Made by a program: the position numbers and the translations under genes. A stretch of 64,000 nt of DNA, taken from Geosiphon pyriformis (Eukaryota > Glomeromycota > Glomeromycetes > Archaeosporales > Geosiphonaceae). Shown piece by piece: positions 55,230 through 64,000 of the stretch (position 1 is its first letter; each line of letters starts with the position of its first letter). Under the pieces are notes generated by a model. It saw nothing but the letters and a program-made list of their open reading frames with translations. It had not been told where the DNA came from and made no database searches. Location of the stretch: assembly GCA_016748015.1 (NCBI GenBank), contig JAAOMT010000283.1, positions 580,884-644,883 on the forward strand, written 5' to 3'.

Positions 55230-57884
55230 ATAAGTGGATTTAATTTAATTTAAAAGTTGGCTGTTTGAAAATTATTTTATTGGATTAAAAATTATTTTCT
55301 CATATTTGAAAATCCCGATTTTAAAGCTCATAAAATATTTTGAAATACTATTTTATGTTTTTAATTAAAGCGAAAATCTTTTTTTTTTTTAACAGAATTT
55401 AAGAAAGTATAGTTTTTTTTTCTAATTCATTGCTATTACAAAAAAAAACAATTTGTTAAAAAAAATTTGTATTATACTTTGACAGGTTAAAAATAATAAA
55501 CTAAACAAATGATAAAAATTAAAAAAAATTAAGAATAATATAAAATTTAGTTATTCTCATTAAAATAATGGATATATATATTTTTTATTTATATTTTACC
55601 ATCAAATAAGAAATAATTTATGGAATTTCACTATAAAACAATATTTTAAATAAAATCGTATTGAAACTTTTATGGATTGATTTAATCTAAGATATCTAAT
55701 AATTGCATTCATTATAATATATTGTCAGAGCGTGAAATGTGGTTCACACTATGAGGCATCCCAACTAAAATAATTTATAGTTAATTTATATGCAATAATA
55801 AAACCTATTTTGCAATAAATGATGCTAATGGGTAGAATATATATATTTGGAAAACTCTATCACAATCCTATAAATTTTTGTTCAAAAAAAAAATTAGATT
55901 GATTTTTAAATTTAAATATATATAGTTTTTTATAGTAAATAAATAAGTTTTACTTTTGATAGCATATAAAAAAAAGACTTTTTATTTGTTTTTATAATTT
56001 TACTTACTTTAATTATGAAATTGTTGTGATTGGGGGGGGGAGGTTTTTTTTTACATACTTAAAGTAAATTATAAGAAAAACCTACATTTACCTTAGCTTT
56101 TTAAATTTTTATTTATAAATAAGAATAAATTTAATAAAATAAAAGGTTGAATTTAAATGATTGTAATTTTGAAATACTTCAAATCTTCCATATTCTATTT
56201 TTTTAATTCAGAGTTATCAAGATTTTTTTACTCCCGAACTTTAAAAACTATACTAATTTATTTAAAAGGGCGAACCTCTATTTTGATCCGTATTCACCGA
56301 AAGTAGATTAATAAAAGGTTTCTGATGAAATCTTAATTCTCTCATCGGGAATGCCAGTTAAATAAAATAATGTTTTTATTTTTTATTTTTTAATTATTCT
56401 ATTATTAGCTTTTAGCCACCCAAAATTTAATATTTTCTTAATGAAATTAATTATACTCAAGATCTTCTGTTGAGAAAATCGTTACTTAAAACTCTAACTC
56501 AAAATAGTGGTCATAAACCCTTTGAAGAAATTCACAATTAGTTGCAGATAGTATTGTCGATTTTCGCCTTTTAAAAAATGTATTAATCGATGAAATGAAT
56601 ACAAAAGAATAAATATCATTGAAAATATTATTAGTGAAAAAAAACTTTAAAATTTTATTTGAATTTACAAAAATTATTTTTATATTAAAGTAATAAATAT
56701 ATATATAAACAAGAAAAAAAAATTAAAAAAATTATAACATTATTTTACATTAAACAATATATGTATATATATATATAATTTTTATAAAAATATTTAAATT
56801 TACAAAAATTTTATTATTATTATATATTTATTATTAAAATTAAAATTATTCAAAATTTATAATTGGTATATATTATAAAATAAAATTACATTTTGAAAAA
56901 TCATAAATTTTTATTTAAAAATTTATGATTAATTTAAATTAATCTAAAAGCCAATTTTACTTGCACAAAGTTTTAACTTAAATAATTTATGTGAAAAAAT
57001 TTTGTTTTTAACAAAAAATTTGTATTAAAATTGTTAATTTTATATAATTATTAAGTATTTATATAATTATTATAAACATATAATTAATTTTGCTCTTTAA
57101 TTAAATAATAAATTAAACAAAAATTAATCTCTTATTATCAAAAATAAACAAACAAGTACAATTTAAAATTATTAGTATTAATGAACATTATTTGAAAAAA
57201 ATTCGAAAAATCTAATAAATCTTCGAAAATCCCATAATATCTCATTTTTTAAAAAAAAGAATAAGACTATATCAAAAAACAGAAAAAAGGTCCCCAATAA
57301 ATCTTATTCATCCTAAACTCACAGCCTAGTTTTTAACGTACAATGATATTGGCAAAGTTCTTGAGAATAAATTTCGAAATTGAGATCTAAAATGAATTAA
57401 ATATTTTTTTGATTAATTCAAAATTTTATTTCATAAGCGATTATTAGTTTTACTAAATACTTGGAAACTACGGGAGTCGTTTTTTATTTTTGAAGGCCTA
57501 TATTCATAAAAGAACAATGAAGGGCAAAGATCAATTTATCTCACATCTTTAAAATGTGATAATAACACGATAGCTGATAAAATTTGGTTGGTCAGTAAAC
57601 TTGAAAAATTTGCTCAAGAAAATACTTGAATAAAAAAATTCAAAATCCATTTTGTTGTACATGGAATTGGAAAAATTTTCACGTTATTGTATATTTATTT
57701 GAATTATTTTCCCTGTTTTTAAATCTGTCTCTATTTTGGTACTGCAAAATTAAGTTATGAATTATTAAAAAAAGTTGCTGTCAATATCGGGAATAATGAA
57801 AAAAAATTTTTAAGCTAAATTGTTTTTTTTTTGTGAAATTAATGTATGGAACAGATTTTTTTTTACCATTAAGAAAATAATAAA
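55230..57884. other. AT-rich spacer
   Basis: No gene recognised. Homopolymer-rich, a G-run at 56,031-56,041, and a (TA)n-like stretch near 56,760. The block cacactatgaggcatccc near 55,746-55,765 looks like the end of a DNA transposon but has no partner that I could find. Confidence 0.5.
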
Positions 57885-58025
57885 GTGAAAATGGAAAATA
57901 AAGCGTTCCAAATTGAAAACAAGAGCCGAATCAAAAATGATTCAACTGTAATAAAATTATTTACGCCATTATTTGACTCATGGGATAAAATCATGGAAGG
58001 ACCAATTTTAAATGAGTACTTGGTA
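57885..58025 (+). CDS. Possible first exon of an unrecognised gene
   Basis: An ATG-started frame of 46-47 codons (MKMENKAFQIENKSRIKNDS, LFTPLFDSWDKIMEGPILNE) ends at a good donor site (ttg|gtaagc at 58,023). Composition is coding-like. No matching downstream exon could be placed, so the gene may be a fragment. Confidence 0.3.
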
Positions 58026-60127
58026 AGCTTTACACATGCATTCATAAAATTATATTTTTTCCAATTTGTTCAATCTTTACTGTTATAGCAGATAAAGCTA
58101 GTTAACATTCTTGCATTAGTTAACAGCTCATCACTTTCCGTATCATATTACCATTGTGATATTGGCCAATTTAAAATATTTTTATGACAAGTCAATATCT
58201 CTTGACCATCGTAGAGGTTTCTTTGGCTCGTTTTTTTGTGGAAAATCAAAAATCTCCAATAAATGATTGAAAATCCATAACGAAGTTTGGAAAAACATAG
58301 AACTCATCGAAAATCTGTTACTGTTACTTTTCAATTTTTGATTGGTAGAGTTTTGAGATTTGAATTCCAACATAAATTTTTGAAATTTCATTCATTTATT
58401 ACCCTCATAACGTAAATAGGCTATTATTACTAGTGTAAAATGAGATAACTCAATTTTCAAGTATCTCATCAATATTTATTTTAATTGCGTGAAAAAAAAG
58501 GTGCACTCTATGTAATCTATTTTATATTTATATGCTATCCCGGTTTACATGTTTATTGAAAAAACTTTTTTTGATTTCGTGTTATATAAAGAATAAGTTT
58601 TAATATTAGATTTTTAAAATCCAATTTATTTCGGAAACAAAACTCTGTTTTTAAAAAAGTTATTTGCACATAATAAAAAATTTTGAAATTTAAGCAGAAT
58701 ATATAAAGTTTCATAATAGATAAATAGAGATAATATTTTTCAAATCAATCTTCAAAAATATTTATTTTATAAGGCATTTCGCTCTGGATATTGCTAAAAT
58801 ATTGATACTATTGAGAACATCTTCTCTTTATCAAAATGTAATTAAAGATAATAATTTCAAAAAGGTTTAATCACCTGTTTAAAACAATAGGTAGCCTAAT
58901 TTCAGAGATTACTCCTTTTTGAGTTTGAAAAGATGTAGGGAGAAAACTTTTTAAATTAACTTTGAAAATTGGTGGTATATTAAATTTCCCATTTTGAAAA
59001 CTGTTAAGAAAAAAGGTTGTAATAAAAAATTTCTGTATTCTTATTTATGCTGGCTCTAAAGAATTTAAAATTTTTTGAGAAAATTGATACATTGAATAAT
59101 GTAAATATATAAATTGAAATTTCAATTTGGAAGATATTTTTTTTTTTAAGAAAGTTTGTTCATAGACTTGAAATTATTCCTCACTAAAACCGAAATTGTT
59201 TCATTTGATAAAAACGGATCCTAGTCATTTTGATATAACAAGATTAAATGTTTTTTATAGCTTCACAAACTTTGAAGTAACCAATATTTTTTGTTCTTAT
59301 TCCTTTAAAACTTTGCTTTATCAACTGGGTTTTTTTGTAAGTAATTAATTCTCCCGTCTTTCTCATTTTAAGTTTAGTTTAGTTTATTTATGATTCTTAG
59401 TTTGACTGGGAAGAATCAATTTATTCTTAAAACCTATCAGCTAAAGAAATTCTTTATTTGAAATACTTTGATTTGAAAGTCCTAAAATCTTTTATATAAA
59501 GACAGAAGAAATGATGGAATTTATTTTTTTAAAATAAATTCTAATAAAAAGTATCCATAATGTTATGGTATTCTTAAGTGAGAATGAATTATGATAAAAT
59601 TTTCAAACTTTCAAATTTAAAAGGTTATAAATTTTGACATGTTTTATATAACATATTCAAATATCAACCAATACATACAATATCTAAAAAAAAATCTTTG
59701 AAAAGGTTATATAAAGTATTTACCAAGTTGTTTGAAAATTTTCGGTTTTTTTTCTATCAATATGTTGATTGGTAAATATTCCCGGATACTCATTTATGAA
59801 TTGAGATGAAAAATCCTCAAAACATATAAAAAAGCAGTTTCTAAATAATGGTTCAATTAAACTGGTTTTATCGACTCACTAAAATCCAAGATAATCCTAC
59901 AACCTTAGAACTTGATTATGCTTTAGATTTTCATTTAACCTAAAATAGCGATAAGACAATATCGGCCTTTTTTGCGCCTTGAGTTCCAGAAGATCTCTAC
60001 CCGTTTAAGATTATAAAAGAGGGGCGTCTATTTTCAGAATATTCTAACATTCCAGATTTTTTTAAAATTGAAATTCTTATTTATTAGTAAGACGAACTCT
60101 TCTTTACCCATACAAAATATTAAAATC
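58026..60127. other. Intergenic region
   Basis: No supported gene. The minus-strand frame 58,391-58,182 has no recognisable domain. Confidence 0.5.
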
Positions 60128-60961
60128 ATGTCTTCAACTTCATCAATTGAAAACCCAAATTCACCCCTTGACTGGCTTGAAGGAGCATTGATTGTCTTCA
60201 AAGAAAGTTTGACCATTTTTCCAACTAGTGAATATTCAAAAGTTGCTGAGTTGGTGAAAAAATATCTTCTAAACAATCAGAAAACACCTGAAAATTTATT
60301 CTATTATTTGAAAAATAAAAGTTTTAAGAGTTCGACAGATCATATTTTACTCGGCTTTTCTTTAGAACATGGAATTGGAACTATTCCCAATTTAACAAAA
60401 GCTTTTCTAGAATATCAGAAAGCAGCAAATGCAAAAGATTCTTTTAGACAATTCTTCTTAGGTTATTGTTATAATAATGGAATTGGTACTTCACAAGATC
60501 GAGTAAAAGAATTTGAACTCTATTAAAAAGCATCAGAGACGGGAAATTTACTTGCACAAACTAATCTTGCAACATGTTATATAAATGGATTAGGAACAAC
60601 GAAAAATAACGAAAAAGCATTTAAACTCTATTCAAAAGCAGCAGAGGCGGGATATTCAGTTGCACAAACCCAACTTAGAACATATTATATAAATGGACTG
60701 CAAACAATGAAAGATCTAGAAAAAGAGGGAAATCCGTGTCCTCAAACCAATATTGAAATGTATTATCTAAATGGATTGGGAACAGCGAAAAGTCTAGAAG
60801 AAAAGTTTGAGTTCTATTTAAAAGCAGCAGAGATGGAAAATCAAATTGCACAATACAACCTTGGATGGTGCTATCAAAATAGATGGGGGACCACAAAAAA
60901 CTTATTAAAAGCATTTGAAATTTATTCGAAAGCAGCAGAGAAAAATTACTCAAATTATTGA
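60128..60961 (+). pseudogene. Sel1-repeat protein gene with one in-frame stop
   Basis: Sel1-like repeats are helical pairs of about 36 residues that act as protein-binding scaffolds. From ATG 60,128 the frame encodes an N-terminal helical region (SPLDWLEGALIVFKESLTIF) of the kind found before Sel1 repeats in these fungi. It then encodes repeats with the pattern LGxxYxxGxGTxxdxxKAFxxYxKAAe: HGIGTIPNLTKAF, NNGIGTSQDRVKEF, NGLGTTKNNEKAF, an incomplete one (NGLQTMKDLEK), NGLGTAKSLEEKF and NRWGTTKNLLKAF. TAA at 60,524-60,526 replaces the Gln/Ser of ELY-x-KAS. The frame is otherwise open to TGA at 60,959-60,961. One repeat has lost about 20 residues near 60,720. A single point change separates it from a full-length reading frame, so it may be a recent pseudogene or an assembly error. 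Confidence 0.8.
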
Positions 60962-61039
60962 AATGATTTTCCTAATTTGAATGCCCTTGACCTCACTTTA
61001 CAGGATCAAAATGACCTAGGATGTTTCATTTTGCAATTT

Positions 61040-62342
61040 CAAAATCGAGGATTAAGATTTTGAAGCTTTCTTTGACCTGCTTTCAGATGAATTCAAGTGT
61101 CTTAAATGTGGTAACTTGGTTATAATCATTAACCGGTCTCCTATATGTCCATTTTGTGATACTGGGAAAAGGGATAATAATGTATTTGAAGCCGGCTTGC
61201 CGAAATGTCCAGAATGCTATCGCACATTAAAAGATCCACTTTAGTGTAAATCTTGTGAATCATTACGATTTACCAAGATTCGGGGAACATGGAATAGTGG
61301 AAATGATAATATTAATCATTATATATACCACACACAGAATATTTCTGAAAGCTCCAGGAAGTGGGAGAGGGAGGATTTGGTGTTATTAAAAAAGGTAGTT
61401 GGGAGAGAGGCAAAATTCTATTTTGGGACAAAAAAAATCAAAAATATGAACGGAGTGGTGTTACAAAAGTTGCTTTGAAATATCTCAATGATAGTCAAAG
61501 TATAAAGTATATTAATTCAGATGAGGTATTTCCTTTTAAGAAATCAGTGTGATTTTTATTATTCTAATTTCTTTTTCTAACAGTAGGAAACGTATTGAAA
61601 TAGTTTATTGCCCATCTTGACTGTGCTTCTTGCAAATACATCCTTGAATGTTATGGAATAACCAAAGATATCATAAGCGATGAATTTATTATGGTTTTGC
61701 CATTTGCGGAACATGGGGACCTTAGAGCTTTTCTCAAGATGAACGAAACCACTCTTACTTGGGAAATGTTTCTTCGTATTCTTTTCCAAATTGTTAGTGG
61801 TCTAAGATTTATACATGACTCAAATCTGGTTCATGGGGACTTGCATCCTGGAAATATCCTTGTTTTGAAAACAAATCCCTTAAAAGTTGTCATTTCTGAT
61901 CTTGGATTCTGTCGTCCTGCCAATTACTCTCCACAGCGTGACGACATCTTTGGTGTTGTTCAATACTCAGCGCCTTAAGTTTGTAACTTGTCGCCACATA
62001 CCATGCACAGCGACATTTATAGTTGTGCCATAATTTCCTGGGAAATCATTTCAGGAAAAAGACCATGGAATGAGGTTAAAAATGTACATTCAGGGAGAAC
62101 GCCCTATAATCGAAAAGCATATACCTCAATGTATTCATGAAATGATTGAAAAAAATTGGGATAGTAATCCGGCTTGTCGCGACACTGCAGAACAACTTCA
62201 ACAAAGAGTTATTGCTGCTCGCGATAACTGCAACTTAAATGAATCTGTTTGTGAAAAAAGATCTAATTCCAATGAAGATGCTATCCATAATACGACAGGA
62301 TATACAAGTAAAATAATCACGAAACCTACATTTTCTACAAAT
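61040..62342 (+). pseudogene. Protein kinase pseudogene with N-terminal zinc ribbons
   Basis: Order: FDLLSDEFKCLKCGNLVIII and CPFC, then CPECYRTLKDPL-stop-CKSC (two Cys4 ribbons), a linker, Gly-rich loop GEGGFGVIKKG (61,361-61,400, in a shifted frame), ATP-binding Lys in VALKYL, hinge-region MVLPFAEHGDLRAFLK, catalytic loop LVHGDLHPGNILV (HGD replacing HRD, as often in this fungal family), DLG in ISDLGFCRP (DFG changed), and YSAP followed by a stop where Glu of APE belongs (61,976-61,978). Then SDIYSCAIISWEIISGKRPW, a deletion with frameshift near 62,075, and PIIEKHIPQCIHEMIEKNWD to a donor site at 62,343. A likely intron lies at 61,525-61,584. At least three stops and two frameshifts make it nonfunctional. 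It follows the Sel1 gene at 80 bp and may once have been one Sel1-kinase gene. Confidence 0.85.
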
Positions 62343-63147
62343 GGTAAGCTTTTCATTTATTATTATTTAATTTTTTGAGATTTTTTTAATATAAAGGCTT
62401 TTTTTCAGAGTTGAATTTGGCGTTTGGTTAAGTTAGCAATGATGGATTAATCCATGGTATGTACGAATTGAAGAAATCAAGTTCCGACGATATTTAATTT
62501 GGAATAGATGAAGAATTTGAGAGAGGAATCGATTCTTTAATTATATTTAAAATATAGTATAGATAATCATATATAGTTTCATCTTTTGTATCTATTTAAA
62601 AAAGTTTGATTTTGAAGGTTCTTGATTATAAAGCGTTTCCTTATCAATTTTATTTAACCCAAAACGGATATTTTCCCTTTGATATGTAGGATGCTGCAAC
62701 AAAAATCTGAAAAAGTGATCATGTGACGTTACAATGTAGACAATTTTTTGTTATTCCATAGTCACAAAAGATGAATAGCAGGATGTTTGTTTATTGGACT
62801 AAAGCTCATTTTCTACAAAATATCTATTAATTTTTCATCAAACAAATCTGTTTAAACCCCAATTTTTCTTTTCAGAATATTTTATGTTGAATAAAAGTCA
62901 TTAAATTCATTGCTAAAATTATTAAACAAAGCTCATTATACTCATACTAACAATTTTAAGCTGAAGTCTAATTCATTTAATTCCTTACGTTTAATTAGTG
63001 ACCAAGTGGTTTGAACATGAAACTAAATTAAAATACTATAAAGTCAAGTAATTAAATTTATTGTCGAGATTACTGAACTCCTTAATTTTTTTATTAGAAT
63101 TATTTATCCAATTTTTATTGAAATTAGTTTTTTTTAAATAAATATAA
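62343..63147. other. Intergenic region downstream of the kinase pseudogene
   Basis: A further short exon of the kinase gene may follow the donor at 62,343 (acceptor tttttcag at 62,408), but it has no recognisable domain. Otherwise nothing seen. Confidence 0.45.
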
Positions 63148-63464
63148 ATGACAAGGACATTTTACATGAGACGAATTATAACAGCAACGATACTTTTTAT
63201 GCTTTATTTCTTCTACTTAATGTTTTTAACATGTCAAATATGGAGCGATAGACCAGTACTTGAGAGTTTATCACAAGAAAAGGTTAATTTCTTAAAAATT
63301 TTCAGTTTTTTCAAAAAAAAAAAAATTGTATGAAAATTCTCACTTCAAAACTTGATTTCAATATGACAAATTAAAGAGATAGAATTCATTTATAATTTCA
63401 GATGTTGAGATGTGTAGTTATGGTATTAACATCTATTTTTATGTTTATAGCTGTTTATAAATAA
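63148..63464 (+). CDS. Small two-exon membrane protein (65 aa)
   Basis: Exon 1 is 63,148-63,282 (45 codons) and exon 2 is 63,402-63,464 (20 codons plus TAA). They are separated by a 119-bp intron with gt...cag ends (aag|gttaat, aatttcag|atg) in phase 0. The protein starts MTRTFYMRRIITATILFMLY and has two hydrophobic segments: residues about 11-29 (ITATILFMLYFFYLMFLTC) and 48-64 (CVVMVLTSIFMFIAVYK). They are joined by a polar loop QIWSDRPVLESLSQEK. That gives a hairpin membrane protein, with the loop and the N- and C-terminal ends on opposite sides. Size and topology fit small subunits of ER membrane complexes, but I cannot name the family. The agreement of phase, consensus sites and an immediate stop supports the model. 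Confidence 0.6.
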
Positions 63465-64000
63465 AAACACATCAAATAACAATTTTTTTTTAAACCAAAA
63501 AATTGAATAAAAACTTTTGAATAAAACAGTTTTTAAATTAAAAAAAAATTATAAAAACATGTTATTTTACATAAAAATTATTGAAATTTTTATTTTGAAA
63601 ATTAACCAAATGATTGAAAATTATAATAAAAAACAATCAAAATATATTAACTGTTTTATTCAAATTTATTTATAAAAATCTATATTTCAAAATTATAAAC
63701 TTGATAAGAATAATTATTAAAAAAAAATTATTTATCTTAATTTATTTATTATTTTTCAGTCGTAATATTATTTTTTTCTGTCTATAGATAAAGATTTTAA
63801 TAAATTGCAACTAATATTTGTAATTTCAAATTATATAGCTATAAATAGTTGTAATTAATGTAATTTTTATTTGTTACATTTCCAATTTTATTTTTATTTT
63901 AATTATATTATGTTTTTTAGTTGAAACTAATTATTTTTGGTATTTTTTAAAGTATTGGTTGAAATATAGCATCATTTTATTTTATTACACATTGTATTTG
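63465..64000. other. AT-rich end of window
   Basis: No gene recognised. Very high A+T. Confidence 0.6.

Noticed and set aside
55740-55770. Possible terminal inverted repeat of a DNA transposon (cacactatgaggcatccc)
   Set aside because: I could not find an inverted partner or a transposase in the neighbourhood.

Overview
The window looks like nuclear DNA of an arbuscular mycorrhizal fungus (Glomeromycotina, Rhizophagus-like). It is very AT-rich. Host genes have short GT-AG introns and belong to families that are expanded in these fungi (F-box, BTB, Sel1-repeat, kinase with a zinc-ribbon leader). About half of the window is Ty3/gypsy-type and LINE-type retroelement sequence. The genus is an inference from gene families and composition; no marker gene is present.

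Layout. Positions 1-13,989 are a stack of LTR retrotransposons inserted one into another. The 3' LTR of a plus-strand element (E, 92-893) lies in the gag of a minus-strand element (A, 894-3,474). A lies in the RNase H of element B (3,475-9,814). B lies in an LTR remnant (9,815-9,869), and that remnant lies in the RT of an older element D (9,870-13,989). All left halves are outside the window. 13,990-16,777 is AT-rich debris. 16,778-27,635 is a complete but disabled 10.9-kb minus-strand element C with both LTRs and a target-site duplication. Its protease region was later split by a solo E-type LTR (23,517-24,412). Elements B and C share an unusual order: gag, protease, a cysteine-rich domain, dUTPase, RT, RNase H, integrase, then an extra ORF called ORF3 here. 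B is cut before the integrase.

27,640-34,400 holds strongly eroded plus-strand LINE and gypsy relics. 34,400-43,800 is gene territory: a Ser/Thr/Asn-rich single-pass membrane protein (37,104-38,336) and an F-box/LRR-like protein (42,304-43,773). 44,690-45,520 is the 3' end of a LINE on the minus strand. 45,540-48,460 is AT-rich and contains a decayed fragment of bacterial uvrB (46,800-47,085), apparently from an endosymbiont.

48,700-64,000 is a second gene territory: a BTB protein (minus), a three-exon small membrane protein (minus, 50,792-51,387), a relic of a zinc-ribbon/kinase gene (53.2 kb), an Arg-rich ORF ending at 55,229, a Sel1-repeat gene with one in-frame stop (60.1 kb), an adjacent kinase pseudogene (61.0-62.3 kb) and a two-exon 65-residue membrane protein (63,148-63,464).

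The retroelement proteins are broken mostly by C-to-T or G-to-A changes (Gln, Arg and Trp codons turned into stops). No element in view can be autonomous. The host genes run independently, with no sign of operons.
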